A stretch of DNA of 64,000 nucleotides. Source: Corylus avellana (Eukaryota; Streptophyta; Magnoliopsida; Fagales; Betulaceae). Below the pieces are notes generated by a model. The model saw nothing but the letters and a program-made list of their open reading frames with translations, ran no database searches and was not told the origin of the DNA. The translations under genes and the position numbers were made by a program. The DNA lies in the NCBI RefSeq assembly GCF_901000735.1, contig NC_081544.1, forward strand, positions 18,615,358-18,679,357. Direction: 5' to 3'. Positions 23,901 through 36,136 of the stretch are shown here, piece after piece (the stretch's first letter is position 1; the number at the start of each line of letters is the position of its first letter).

Positions 23901-25600
23901 AGAAGAGTTCTTTAGCTGGCTTCGCTTTCTAAAGTTTCTGCTCGTTTCACATATCCACAATGTCGATAGTCATGGTCGTTCTGGCCTGTGGATCTTTTAA
24001 AGACGTCGGGTAGCATCGTTGAATGGAGTGTTGATCACCTTGCACTTCTCCCACCCCTGCTTCTGTTGGGAATTTTATCTTTAAGTGATAGGTGGATGGG
24101 ATTGCTTTCATTTTATTGAGCCTAGTTCTGTCGAGAATGGCATTGTAGGATGAAGGGGAATTTACCACCAAGAATGAAATCATAATCATTGTCTGGCAAG
24201 GGGACATACATGCCATCACTGGAAGGTCGATGGTTTCAACCGGGTACACTTTGTCTCTGGCAAACCCTATTAAGTGGGAGGTTACCCGCTGGAGCATTCC
24301 CTTCTGAATTGCATCAGGTCGTATGCTGGGGCATCTAATATGTCTGCAGAGCTGCCATTATCTATCAACACCCGATGGATGGTGTAATTAGCCAATGCTA
24401 ATGTGAGCACAAGCGGATCGTCGTGGGGGTGTAGAACTCCGTACGCATCTTCTTCATTAAAATTGATTTCTGATGTCTGTCCAAATTGACTGGGCTTCTG
24501 AACCTTCGCCGGGTGTAGGCTTTTCTCATGCCGTTCGTGGGGCCGCCTCCAGCAAACCCTCTTGAGATTGTCCGAATTTTGCCTCTTGAAGCAGGTTGTT
24601 CTTGTTGTTCCCCTTGGTGGTCCCCCCGCCGGTTTGGGGGTTGGTGCTCAACGGGGTGTTCGTCTCGCTCTTTTTCTCTTTAGCCAACCTATCGATTAAC
24701 CTTTTCAACTAGCAGTGGGGTTTGGCAAACAGAACCCAGGGTCATTAAGTACATGCACTAATATGTTAGCCGCTATTCCAGGTGCACTCGACTGATGTTG
24801 GAGATGTTGAGGAGGTACGCGCGTTGGATACACTTTGAAGCGATTTTCTACCCTGCGATACCACATGTCTCTTTCTGGTCGTCAACTTTCCCTCCTCCTT
24901 TTTTCTGTTTTGGCTTGTTCTGCGAAGGCTTTTATAGTTTCTTCAGCATTGATAAACTCTTCAGCTCTCGCCATGAGTTCCTCCAAATTTTTTGGTGGCT
25001 TGCGGGCCACGTCTACCATGAACGGACTATGTGGCCATATCCCCCCCCATAAGGGTAGGGAGGATCACCCTCTTGTCTGGGTCGTCGACTATGAGTTTTT
25101 CCTGGTTGAATCAAGCCATATAGCTCTTTAACGACTCATTGGACTCCTACTTCATTGTTAGCAAATACATTGCAGGCCCACGACGTCAGCGATTTCCAGT
25201 GAAATGGGAGAGAAAACTCTTACCTAACTCAGTGAAGGTTCCGATGGATTGTGGTTCCAGACTCCTAAACCAATGTCTGGCTACTCCCTTGAGGGTGAAG
25301 GGGAAGGCCCGGCAAAGGATCGCATCTGATGAGGCCTATAGTGCCATGTGAGCTCGGTATGTTTCTAGATGGTTTGCCGAGTCTTTGCTTCCATCGTAGC
25401 TATCCAAGTGGGCCTTCTTCATTTTGGGCTTTTCCATAGAGAAGTATTTTGTCTCATCAGTACCCCTCCATTCCCTTAGGTCCCAGTGGGGTTGTAATGG
25501 GAATACATTTTGGTTATGGTCCATTACATCAGAGGTGGGCTTTCATCATTACGTGCCTAGTTTTCCTGCCAGGGGTCCTTTTTCTTTCTTTTTGAATATC
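20953..25600 (-). pseudogene. Tat-lineage Ty3/gypsy gag-pol remnant
   Basis: Reads right to left. Gag: KMKKAHLDSYDGSKDSANHL (25440-25360) and EELMARAEEFINAEETIKAF (about 24990-24930). Protease region: VYPVETIDLPV, SYNAILDRTRLNKMKA, STYHLKIKFPTE (24297-23947). Reverse transcriptase: VKKSNGKWFMCVDFTDLNQA and DAFSGYNQIKM (23604-23398), then FGLKN-ATYQRLVN. The catalytic YVDD motif is replaced by NVEF (about 23255), which would abolish activity. RT-linked RNase H: FEWNEECEAAFQELKGYL (22953-22762) and PRTAIRAQAVADFLGQF. A second RNase H domain, ATNNEAEYEALIAGLHLAK, at 22512-22234 marks the Tat/Ogre/Retand group. Integrase pieces at 21862-20953 end at KLGP, where the solo LTR is inserted. Stops and frameshifts separate most segments. 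Confidence 0.9.
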
Positions 25601-25937
25601 GTCATCCGTTTAATCTATGTTTGGCACCTTTTTAAAGGGGGGCTTTTATGCCACATTCACTGTGGCACGTCTTTTTTGGGGATGTGATATCGATGATTAA
25701 TGAAGTACGGCGCACGTCTTCATTTAAACGGGGGTAACACTTGTCGATTGGGGGTTTGTTTCTCCCTAGCGATCATGAAGAAACGTTACAATTTTTACCA
25801 ACGTTTTTTTTTAGACGCGCCTGTTGAGTGCACAAGAAGTGAAATGCAAATCCATGAAGCAGAAAACACATGCAATAGATGATATGAGTGCAAACAAATG
25901 ATGTGCATGACCAAAAACACAATTAAGACAAGGACAC
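25601..25937. other. Untranslated leader side of the Tat element; no gene seen
   Basis: Lies upstream (minus strand) of the gag remnant. No primer-binding site or LTR border could be recognised. Confidence 0.4.
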
Positions 25938-28057
25938 AATAACGTCCTAAAAATTAATTAACTGGTAATTAACTCCACGGTTCATCTCCTAACCTTATCC
26001 CTCGCTGGACAAGACTCAGGGACCTCTACTTAAAAACAGAGGATACTAATCAGCGAAAAGTAGCTAAAATTCATCATCACAACTAGAGCATCTACCAAGG
26101 AATATCAAAGTAGCTAAAATTACACTACACAATTCATCTTTACAAGGGATTCATGCTTTACCTTAATATGCAGGCATACATCAAAGCCCCTAGGTCTTTA
26201 GCATAACTCAAAAACACTAGTTACCATGAGTACCCGCCTAAGCTTGCAATAAGTCCTTAAGCATCTCCTGGATCCTCCAAGATAACTGGATGCTTCACGA
26301 TATCCACCTTCTGCTAAACTATCTATAACAACATAGTTGTACATATAGAGAAAAAAAAAGGAAATAATACAAGGGTAAGTCCGAAAATATGGTGAGTATA
26401 AATGCACATGACGTACCCGTCATTAAATGGTGAACTCAGTTGTTTATAAAGCACATGCAACATTATGAGATGACAGTTTATCATGGATGTGATATAGATA
26501 TAACATATGCATATAATATAGAGTAACAGTAATAGTTCAACCGTCTGGTCTACCCTACCCCTTCTCAGTAGGGTTGACACTATCCCGAAGGACCTGTAAT
26601 ACAACACCGGTGCCCTGGATATTGTACACTACCATACATAACATTAGTGGCAAGACCGAGTCCAACCTCGGGTAGCCCACACCACTAATGATGTTCATCC
26701 TATAATGACCATCCATTACGGAATGGCTGTGCCTGGTCACGAAACCATTGGATCCAAAGCCCATACACACACACACACATTTAACCATCGTACCATGTCA
26801 TACGATGCAATTAATCTCATCAGTCTTTTACATGCATTGTTTCACAAGCCTCAATGTTATCTTATTAATCGATACATGTTTTCACAAAAGTGAGTTCACA
26901 ATAGTTCCAAAATGTATTTCATGAGAGTTGCAAAATATGTGTGTTTGATATATATAAAATAGACATGTAATGCGAAAAATGTAACAATAAGCATCCATGT
27001 GAGTTTGTACTCACCTGGGTCGTAAGGCTCCTCCTTAAAATTTCCTTGAGGCTCCATAACCTCGAATACTGAGAAAAGACCTACCATTTGTTCTAAATCC
27101 AACTAAAACCAACATAGAACATGAAAACAGAGGCTATTGGACAATTGGCTAAAGTGGCATTCCCTGGAATGCTTATGACTGTACGTTCGGTCTAGTGGCC
27201 GTATGTCCGCTCAGAGAGTTTTAGGTAGAACCTCATTTGGTTCAACCGTCCTCTGATCCTCCCAAACTAGTTCTAAAGCTATCAAAAGGAATCCTAGGAC
27301 CTCCTATATCAAAACAATACCTCCATACTGAAGGAAATATGCCCAACAAGAATTAAACGCTAACCCATGCTTCAACCAAGATTAAGGGCAACAACATAAC
27401 TAGAAGTTATAAACTACCAACTAAACTAACTATAAAAAGCACTTAAACAGCATAACGACTAAGGAACAATCTAGGCTTAGAAGATTACCTCCTTGAAGTG
27501 AAACCTCCAAGAATCACCTCTCCTTCTTTAACAAGTCACAAAATCCTTACAAAACACTCACACAGGGGTTTCAGAGAGCCTGGGGGCGAGAATGAGGCTT
27601 CAATGCTCGAGGGTAAGGGGGATTTATAGGTAAGAAAAAGATGAGGGCGCTACCAACTATTCTGACAAGTAAGGGACGTCCAGTACTATTGGAGCATACG
27701 TCGGTACTATTTATCCAGCGGTCAAAAGGCTGTATCAGAAGTCTAGGTATTAACCAAGGGTTTTTAGAAAAGTATAGTACATCTGGTGGTCCCCCTATGT
27801 ACGTCCTATACGGTTTGCAGAGTATGGCGTACTATTGGCAGAGAACGTTCGGTGGTCCCCATGCGTACATCCTGTACTATTGTCAGCGTACGTCCTCACT
27901 AAAGAAAAAAGCGTACGTATGGTGGTCCTCATGCATACGACCAGTTAGAAAGTCTAAAATTTTCAAAATGCCCTTCCAGATGTTCCATTGACCCAAAGTC
28001 CAAATTAACCCTCTAACTAAGCTACCTAAGCTTAGTTAATGATTTAGGTCACTATAG
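25938..28057 (-). mobile_element. Diverged LTR-like unit related to the solo LTR at 32050
   Basis: On the minus strand this stretch follows the layout of the solo LTR at 32050-34313: upstream repeats of ACGTTC/GTACG motifs, a TATA-like box (TATAAAT, RC of 27622-27628), a GGCACCGGTGTTGTATTACAGG-like segment with CAACCCTACTGAGAAGGGG (about 26620-26560), and an end near 25938 reading GGACGTTA. Borders are approximate and no target duplication was found, so it could be a truncated LTR rather than a solo LTR. Confidence 0.6.
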
Positions 28058-28248
28058 ACACCCTCGATGAGTTCCCACACACATGATAAATGAGATAAAA
28101 TGCACAAGAATAATCTAAACATTATATGCAATTCTAGAAATGAAACATCAAATAAAAAATTCACAATTCTAAAACCTAGACCATAAACCATGAAAAAGGC
28201 GAAAACCATAAAAGAAATACCAAGGAATAGAAAATTACGAGCATAAAT

Positions 28249-28399
28249 TTGTTACAAAACGGTTTGTATCTAATTTAAAAAAATCATCTAATAAAGTGAC
28301 ATATGTGTGCTTCTCACATGTCTTTTTAATAGCTATGGGACACATGTCACTTTATTATGCGAGTTTGTATGAATTAGATACAAACCAAATTGTAGAAAT
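28249..28399. mobile_element. Small MITE with ~28 bp inverted repeats
   Basis: Terminal inverted repeats: GGTTTGTATCTAATT on the left (28261-28275) and its complement on the right (28373-28387), with matching AAAGTGACAT and ATGTCACTTT segments further in. About 150 bp, no coding capacity. Flanks are aaattt-like on both sides but a clean target duplication could not be set. Confidence 0.65.
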
Positions 28400-29127
28400 T
28401 TTTGTCAGAAAATTTCCTTGTGGATTTTAGAGAATGGATGGAAGACTTGAAGATTTGAACACAGACTCCACACTTTTGGGAGAGAGGCCGAATTTTGAGA
28501 GAAAGTGAAAAGTTTGAGTTAATCTTGTCGGTACGTATGTTTAAAAACTCAAGAGCCACGTCCCTTCAGAATGCATAAAATGCACTTGTAATTTGAATTC
28601 TTTAAAGCATGATAAGTGTTGTATATGATCAATTTTACAAGCAAGCTTAAGACCTACAATTTGTGAGGGGGTTAGGCTTTAACATGAAACCTCATGTGTG
28701 AAATAGACAAACTCATTAACCCAAATGTCAAACCTTATGTCTAGGGTCTAGAGAGACTTATACACCTACTCCCCTTACACTTAGCACTATTTGAAATCCT
28801 GTCCATTTGACAAGTTATCATTTTTCCGCAATGATTTAAACACCAACACCTCTATAACAGACATAGGGTTCAATTTTTCTTGTTATAGTGTTCACCTTTT
28901 GTCCTAGCTTATGAACATCAAGTTTTACTATCATTCACAAGTGCTCTAGTCAAAGAGAGGTAGTGTATAAGTTTTAATTCCAAAGGACTATCTAATTTTT
29001 ACATATGGTTGCCTTTCAATAACTCACACATGCAGGCAAACTTAAGCTTGGGAAAGAAGTAGATTGCTCAAGATTAACAAGTCATGGTTCATACAATTCA
29101 TTTAACTTGTGCTCACACAAAGAATAA
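28400..29127. other. No gene seen
   Basis: AT-rich intergenic sequence with no recognisable gene, repeat or element on either strand. Confidence 0.5.
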
Positions 29128-30184
29128 GGGAAAAATAGATTTTACCCCCTGAAATATCTATACATTTGCGTTTTGGCGTCTAATGTTTAAAAATCGACGA
29201 AAGACCCCCATAATGTATCTAAAGTTGGCAAAAATAAAAATACCATCCGTCCATCAAATCCGTCTATTTGGACAGAAACCAAGTCACATTTTTCAACCAA
29301 AAATTTTGAAAATGCCCTTGGGGGGTAAAGTGTAAAAATAAATGACTTCAGGGGGTAAAGTGTAAACATAAACATAAACATAAATAAATAAATAAAAATA
29401 CGAAACCTAAAACTTAAAACAAAAGGTTTATATTCAAAATAAAAAAAAAAATAAATGAACAGAAAAAACCAAAAATTAAACCCAAACTAAAAAAATTAAC
29501 TAAACCTAAACATAAAACAAAAACTTTATATACAAAATAAAAAATAAATTGGAAAAAAAAAACTAAACGTAAAACTTAAACAAAAAAAAAAAACTGTGAG
29601 GTGGTCAAGCCATTTGGGGGTGATTCAGCCTCCCCGATTTGGCCAAGCGGGTGGCTTGGCTACCCGCATTCGGCTGACATAGGGTACCCAACCACCCATG
29701 TGTCCCACGAGAGTGGTCTGGCGACCTCATATACCCAAATGTGGGTCATTCCAAATGGTTTTAGGGGGTAGTCGAAACCACCCCAAGTGGGTTTAGGGGT
29801 GGCCAAACCACCTTCATTCGATCGGTCTAAGGGTGGTTTTGCCAAAAGGGCCGGCTCTGTCATCCCCCAATTTTATTTATTTTTATTTTTTTGGTATATA
29901 TACTTCTTGTTTTAAGTTTTAGGTTTAACTTCTTTTTTTCTTTTTTTTAACACTTTATGCCCTCAAAGTTATTTATGTTTACACTTTACCCCCTAAGGGC
30001 ATTTTTGAAAGTTTTTGTTAAAAAAGTCACGTGCCAGTCACGCGACTTGGTTTCCGTCCAAATAGACGGATGATGTTTTTTGCCAATGCCATCTACATTG
30101 TGGGGGTCTTTCGTCGATTTTTAGACATTGGGTGCTAAAACGCAAATCCGTGGATTCTTCAAGTGGGTAAAATGCATTTTCCCC
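29128..30184. mobile_element. Foldback element (family III)
   Basis: Inverted arms of about 240 bp: left from GGGAAAAATAGATTTTACCC and right ending GGGTAAAATGCATTTTCCCC. Both arms share GTTTACACTTTACCCCC, a GGTTTCCGTCCAAATAGACG segment and TCGATTTTTAGACATTGGG-like sequence. The centre (about 29596-29870) is the GGTGGC/GCCACC minisatellite. No transposase frame. Target duplication not clear. A second, interrupted copy of the family spans 51132-55275. Confidence 0.8.
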
Positions 30185-30284
30185 TAATTTATTTATTTTT
30201 ATCTTAATTTTTTTTTCTCTTTCCCCCAAAATTTAGCCTTTATAGTACGACGGTGCCGATGTTGGGGCAAAAGCATAGCTAAGT

Positions 30285-30505
30285 TATAGTAACATTTCAA
30301 GGAAATATATCTAGTCCGATAGTCTTATTGCTTGATCCTTAATTATAATGGGATCCATGGGGTTCTTATGAACATTTGAAGCCACAATTTACAAATTTCT
30401 TTACAAATTAATTCACACATATCCAATTGCGAAATTTAAGATATTAATTAATTTGATGTCTCATTCCTCTAATTTATTGTTTGATTGGTGTTTCCCTTTT
30501 GCTTT
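30285..30505. repeat. Dispersed repeat D, copy 1
   Basis: About 220 bp resembling 50880-51105. Shared phrases include ATTTCAAGGAA, CTTAATCCTTAATTA-like, TTTGAAGCCAC and GATATTAATTAATTTG, then CTCATTCCTCT. Identity is moderate. Function unknown; it looks like old transposon sequence. Foldback elements lie on both sides. Confidence 0.6.
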
Positions 30506-30519
30506 TAAAAATAATTTTA

Positions 30520-31613
30520 GGTTTAAATACTTTTTTGCCCCATGTGGTTTAACAACTTTATTTTTTACCCCATTGGTTTTATTTTGTATCATAGATGGTA
30601 TCTCAATAATGCCAAAAAAAGGAGACCGTACCTTCGTCCAAAGTTTGACAGAAAGCCATGCTAGCACCATTAAAAAATCGACATGTGTCCATATATTTAT
30701 TAAAAATACAAAATAAAAATTTTAAAATTAAAAATATTAAGAAATTAGAAAAAAAATGTACATGGGAAAGGGGTGGCTCGAGCCACCCCTTTGGACAAGA
30801 TGGGGGTGATTGGCCACCCCTTGCCAATTTAGGGGTGGTTCAGCCACCCCCAATTTGCAAAATGGGGGTGGTTGAAACCACCCCCAAGGCTGTTGGGGTT
30901 GGCCAGGCCACCTCTTTTGAGTGTGGGGTGGTTTCGGCCACCCTAGACCGATTGGTTTGGGGGTGGCAGAACCACACCCATGGCCCTTTAGGATGGTTTG
31001 GCCACCCCCAAGGGCCAATTGAAAAAAAATAAAAAAAATAAAATTAAATTAATGTTGGCCATTGGGGGTGGCCGAACCACCCCCAAGAGCCATGGGGGTG
31101 GTTTGGGCACCCCTAGACTGACCGGTATGGGGTGGCTAAAACCATCGCAGGTTAAATGGGGGTGGCCAGGCCACCCTCAACAGCCTTGGGGGTGGTTTCG
31201 GCCACCCCCAAATCGGCAAGGGGTGGCTCCAACAACCTACATGGGGGTGGCTGGCCACCCCTAAGGGACCCCCAATCCAACAAAGGGTGGCTCCAACCAC
31301 CTACATGGGGGTGACTGGCCACCCCTAAGTTGTCCAAAGCAATGGCTCGAGCCACCCCTTTCCCTTTATTTTTATTTATTTTTCTAATTTTTTAATATTT
31401 TTAATTTTAAAATTTTTATTTTTTATTTTTAATTAGTATTTGGACACATGTCAATTTTTTTAATGGTGTTGACGTGGCTTTCCGTCGAATTTTGCACGGA
31501 AGTACCATTTTGGTTTTTTGCCATTATTGAGGTACCATTTGTGATACAAAGTAAAACCGACGAGACAAAAAATAAAATTGTTAAACCGCAGTGGGATCGA
31601 TGGTATTTAACCC
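30520..31613. mobile_element. MULE-type foldback element (family II)
   Basis: A 1094 bp element with ends GGTTTAAATAC and, inverted, GGGTTAAATAC, and arms of about 230 bp. A perfect 9 bp target duplication, ataatttta, lies at 30511-30519 and 31614-31622, which indicates a Mutator-like transposase. The centre (about 30766-31365) is a large GGGGTGGC/GCCACCCC minisatellite. The short frames in it are products of the repeat and not genes. A half copy of the family is at 48815-49026. Confidence 0.9.
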
Positions 31614-31622
31614 ATAATTTTA

Positions 31623-32044
31623 CTTCTTTCATTATACACTTTATTGATTCAAGGATTGGGCTTGCAACACTATCTTGATTTAGTAGTGACATAAAAAGTA
31701 CTATGAATCGGACATGATTTTTCTCCAAATTGGGTTGGAAGAAGTTTCTCCAACTCAATCTATAAAATAACTTTTGATCCTTCCATAATGCAGAAGAAAG
31801 TCAACTTGAAGGGAAACTAGTAGAGCTTCCATAGGATTTGATAAATGAGATTGGAAAGAAATTGATAAACTATGTTGATTACGTCCGATTGCAATCAACT
31901 TGTAAGCCATGAAAATCCATGCTGTCAAAGATGCCAAACCACCAATTCAATCAAGTACCATGGCTTATGCTCCCACACGACAATGTGAGCAAAAATAAAC
32001 GTTTTATTTTCCTTAACCCATTAGAAAATAAGATGTATAACATT
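31623..32044. other. No gene seen
   Basis: Short spacer between the foldback element and the solo LTR. Nothing recognised. Confidence 0.5.
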
Positions 32045-32471
32045 GACATTGTAATACCCCAATAGAACACCTAGTTTGAAAATGGTAATAATTTACTACA
32101 AACCGACAAGACATTTTCATAAAACACAGTTTTAAATCCTAAAGACCTAAATCCCTTATGAATAGCCCAACCCCTTGAGACTTTCAAACAAAACCCAAGA
32201 AATTCACTCTCTGACCGAACGTTCTCTAGGGGGACTACCTGAACTTTCGCTCTTACCTTAAGTGCTAGCGTTTGCTTGGGGTCCCACCACGAGCATTCGT
32301 TTACCAATCTTGAACCATTTGGTAATACCCAAACGTACTCCTGAACCCTTTTATCCATTGTGTAGCAGTATGCGAATGTTCGCCCCATAGTACCCTAACA
32401 TTCGCTAGCAACTCTTAAAAGTAATTTTAACTCATTCTCCATATTTTCAGAGGAGAGCAGGCCCCAAGCCC

Positions 32472-32479
32472 TATATAAA
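32472..32479 (+). promoter_or_regulatory. TATA box of the solo LTR
   Basis: TATATAAA inside the LTR, about 420 bp from its start, followed by a CCTTTCCCTTCAACCC leader. Placement fits an LTR promoter. Confidence 0.6.
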
Positions 32480-32870
32480 CCTTTCCCTTCAACCCTCAGC
32501 CCCTCCTCACACCAAGAAACCCTAACCCTAGAAGTGAGAAGTGATTTTGGAGGAGAATGAGGAAGCCTCGGTGGAGTGTTGCCCTCATCAAGGTTGCTTC
32601 TTGTTCATTCCCTTATCCTTCATGTTGTTCTTACTGCTTTCTTAGTATTATAAGTTTTCGAGGTGCCTTGACAAATTCTTATACCCATTTTCTTTAAAGG
32701 ACCAAGAATGTTTTAAAGAGTTTTTATCTCACCTTTGATTTCTTTAAAGTTGCATGCTAGCATGTTTTGTACTATGCTTGTGTCCATTAGGAGCCAAGGA
32801 TGAGATTTATCACACCCTAAAAGCATAAGACTATGTTTGGGACTTTTGGCCAAGATTTTCCACTCTCTGA

Positions 32871-33127
32871 CCGAACGTTCACCCAGAGAGTAGGACATAT
32901 GCCCAATGACCCAAATATGTGAGTTAAGGACTCGGCGCTTTTAGAACTTACTATGTCACTCGGAGTGTTCTCTAGTACTGCATATAATGATGTGTTAGGG
33001 CTGAGCGTTCACCCAAAGAGCAGGACATATGCCCAATGACCCAAATATGTGAGTTAAGGACTCTGCGCTTTTAGAACTTACTATGTCAGTCGGAGTTTTC
33101 TCTAGTACTGCATATAATGATGTGTTG
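32871..33127 (+). repeat. 130 bp tandem duplication inside the solo LTR
   Basis: Two copies with period 130 (32871-33000 and 33001-33127), differing at a few positions. Each starts with a GCGTTCACCCA or AACGTTCACCCA segment and includes AGGACATATGCCCAATGACC. Confidence 0.9.
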
Positions 33128-33572
33128 TATTTCGTTACATCAGGAATTTGTGATGTTGGAGGACTCAAGCAAGCGCGCGAGGTAAGTAAACACTTCCGAC
33201 CACTTTCCTTAAAAATGTGCGATATGTCAGCTGACTGAACACGCATATGATGTGTGCATGCCTATATTTTTGTATAACTTGGCAACTGCCTTAATAATTG
33301 GTTGATAAGATTCATCGTATGACATGGTACACTGGTATGTGTGGTATAATGGCCATGGGCTTACTATAGAAACTTTATTCTCTGGTCAAACGAGTGTATG
33401 GATATGATATATGAGCCATGAATCCACCGGTTATTTCGTGACCTGCGCAGCCTTCATTAGCGGGTCACTATAGGACGTACATCATTAGTAGCGTGGGGCA
33501 CCTGAGATCGGACTCGATCGAGCTGCTAGTGTTATGGACAGTAGCGTACAATGGCCGAGGCACCGGCATTAT

Positions 33573-33771
33573 ATTACAGGTCCCTTGGGACAGCGCCAAC
33601 CCTACTGAGAAAGGGTAAACTCTCGGGTATACCATATATAATAGTTATGACCTATAAAACATTAGCCTTTTTATTACAGGTTCCTTGGGACAGCGCCAAC
33701 CCTACTGAGAAAGGGTAAACTCTCGGGTATACCATATATAATAGTTATGACCTATAAAACATTAGCCTTTT
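33573..33771 (+). repeat. 100 bp tandem duplication inside the solo LTR
   Basis: Two copies with period 100 (33573-33672 and 33673-33771), nearly identical, each starting ATTACAGG and ending ACATTAGCCTTT. The near-identity suggests this duplication is younger than the 130 bp one. Confidence 0.9.
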
Positions 33772-34114
33772 GCATTAAAACACCTAGGCAACTGCCGCTG
33801 GAAGTACAACCTCTTTTTCTCAATAAGACAATATTTTATGGGGTATTAACAAAGACAACACCTCTTAAAATCTTTATAAAACTGCACGTTTATTTTTGTT
33901 TAATGAAAATTGGCTCATGTCATGCCCAACTGTAAGGTTTACTTACTAAATCGTTAGACTTATGCGGTTATTACATCTTGTAGGAAACCTATTTCTAGAA
34001 AAGGAAGAGTGTCAAGGTTGCCACTACAAATTTATGTAAGACCAGAGATCTTCACATTATCAGGTTTGACTAGGTTATTATTTCTACTAGTTGCTCTGTG
34101 TCAATGTGTTGAGG

Positions 34115-34117
<3 letters not shown>

Positions 34118-34146
<29 letters not shown>
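34118..34146. repeat. (TA)n microsatellite
   Basis: About 14 TA units near the end of the solo LTR. Confidence 0.95.
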
Positions 34147-34148
<2 letters not shown>

Positions 34149-34354
34149 TTTCCTTTATGGTTGTTAAAATTCTCAGATTTATCTCACCTTCCAATGCATT
34201 TACTCTAAGTTTGCTTATATGGGCGGTTCCTCAGATAGCTACCAGTTACATATAGTAGCGTAAGTGGTAGTAACTCTACCAGACTAGTCAAGGCCAGATT
34301 TTGGGGCGTTACAGACATTCCAGAAGTAATGGGAATGTTTTTGTGAGGATCATT

Positions 34355-35754
34355 TGTTATGTGCTCAAATATTCATATTTTAGCCCCTTAATTTACACTT
34401 GTTAATTTCGTAGTCTTGTTATTTTGTGCTATTTTATTTCCTTTCTGTGTTTTCTAAGTTTTTGTAGGTTTTTAAGGAAAAGAATGCAATTCTGGAAAAT
34501 TCAGACTTAAAGGGCAATTTTGGGAAAAAGAAAGAAGTCTTGGATCAAGAGCAAGCATTCAGGTGCAGTGCGCTAGAGCGCACTACACCTAGGCTCGTGG
34601 GCGTCAGCACTCAAGCGCTACAGCCAAGGAGCGAGTGTAGGCATGCACTTATGCGCATAAGAAGAATGCTTGAGCATGTCTAGGCTCGAGCGTAGTAGAA
34701 GAACAATTGATCGCAGCCCTATGCTCGAGTGCACATGGGCTAGGATCGAGCGCATTCATGCCAGCTCACATGACAGCTTGTGGAAATAGTCATTTTTCAA
34801 CCCAAATTAGGTTTTCCAGTCCTAGTTGTACTAGGACTTAAATCTAAGAGTTTACTAGGGTTTCTAGGACTTCTAGGGTTTTTCTTAAGCCTATAAATAG
34901 ACCTATAAGCCACACAATTCAAGGGAGAATTGAAGACAATTTTGATAGGAAGCTTTGGGAGTAGAATTGATGACTCTTCAAGGAAGCATTTTTCAGGTTT
35001 ATTCTTTTCCTTTTTATTTTATTATGAAGATCATTAACATCAAATTTATGTGTAACTAAATAATTTAGTAGGACTAGATTGAAGCCCTAATTATGTCTCT
35101 TTCATATTTCAATATTGGCGTCATTGTGATAATCATATTGTGATGCTTAACTTGATTATTCCTTGCTTTATTGAATTCCTCCTATGAATGTGTTTGGCCA
35201 ACATATGCATGTGGTATGGATTATTTATTTGAGTCAATTTGAATGACCGAGTCCTGGGTTTATTAGAGTGACAAAAGATATCTTAGCGGGTTCATGGGGT
35301 AATCAACATGGGCAACCGGGAGTATACACCCATGCCCTAGGCCTCATGTGTTTGTTGATTTCCATTGAATTATATTTTCTTAAAGAACAACTTAGTATAC
35401 ACCCATGTTAAATCCTTTGAGAAAGAAAAGAATTAGAGTATACACCCATGCCTAATTCGTTGCTTAGGGAAATCAATAGCGTAAGGCATATACACCAATG
35501 CCCTTAGGTTGGCAAACATTAAGTATTCTTGATATGATTGGAACATTGGCATATTGTTATCTTTATTTCTTTTCAACATATCAATTTCGTCATAATCTTG
35601 ATATTTAATTTAGAAAATCAATTCTAAGCAAAATCAACAATCCTCGTGGGAATGATCTCGTATTTGCCGCACTATACTATTGTTTGATCTTGTAAACTTG
35701 CGAGTTAAATGTACCGATTGTTATCTATTAATTTAGGTTGTATTCGGCACAACA
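34355..35754 (+). mobile_element. 5' LTR of a non-autonomous Athila-like element
   Basis: 1400 bp, from TGTTATGTGCTCAAATATTC to GGCACAACA. It pairs with the LTR at 38709-40066. It contains a GCGCTAGAGCGCAC-type CpG module (34570-34760), a CCTATAAATAGACC promoter box (34890-34903) and several GTATACACCCATGCC phrases. Compared with the 3' LTR it has scattered substitutions and indels, so the insertion is not recent. Confidence 0.88.
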
Positions 35755-35760
35755 AATTTT

Positions 35761-35778
35761 TGGGGCCGTTGCCGAAAA
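35761..35778 (+). promoter_or_regulatory. Primer-binding site, tRNA-Asp type, degenerate
   Basis: TGGGGCCGTTGCCG follows the 5' LTR by six bases. The usual Athila/Tat primer site TGGCGCCGTTGCCGGGGA, complementary to tRNA-Asp, differs in a few positions, so the site is recognisable but decayed. Confidence 0.75.
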
Positions 35779-36136
35779 TTGTTTAAGTTTGTTTAGAATT
35801 TTTTTTTCCTAGTTTATTTTGTTTTAATTGTTTTAATTTTTCTGTTTTCTGGTTTTCCGCAGTTCCTGTGCTATCTACAGAGGTGCGCTCGAGTGTCTAT
35901 TCCAGGGCGATCGAGTGCACTAGCTAGTGCGATCGATCACACATTCGGACAGTAGCACTAAACTATTTTAAGTACGGATCTGATTTTTTTTTTTCTTTTC
36001 ATGCAGGGTCATTCGAGTCTGCATCTTCGTAAGTCTTTATTGTTAATTTTGTTTTTATTTTCCTTTTAATTTTAACTTCTGTTTGTTATTTTATTTTTTA
36101 CACATGTGGGGAAACATTCCAAGATCCCATTGACCA

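Larger units (their letters stand above)
32050..34313 (+). mobile_element. Solo LTR, 2264 bp, with 5 bp target duplication
   Basis: Starts TGTAATACCCC and ends GGGGCGTTACA, so the ends are inverted repeats with TG...CA borders. The 5 bp sequence gacat is duplicated at 32045-32049 and 34314-34318. A TATA box (32472-32479) follows a U3 rich in CGAACGTTC-like motifs. No internal region or second LTR is present, so the element was reduced to a solo LTR by recombination. It contains two separate tandem duplications and a TA microsatellite. Confidence 0.92.

Noticed and set aside
35027..35480. Repeated GTATACACCCATGCC phrases in the LTR as a possible CRISPR-like array
   Set aside because: Spacing is irregular, the phrases are imperfect, the sequence is an LTR and the genome is a plant.
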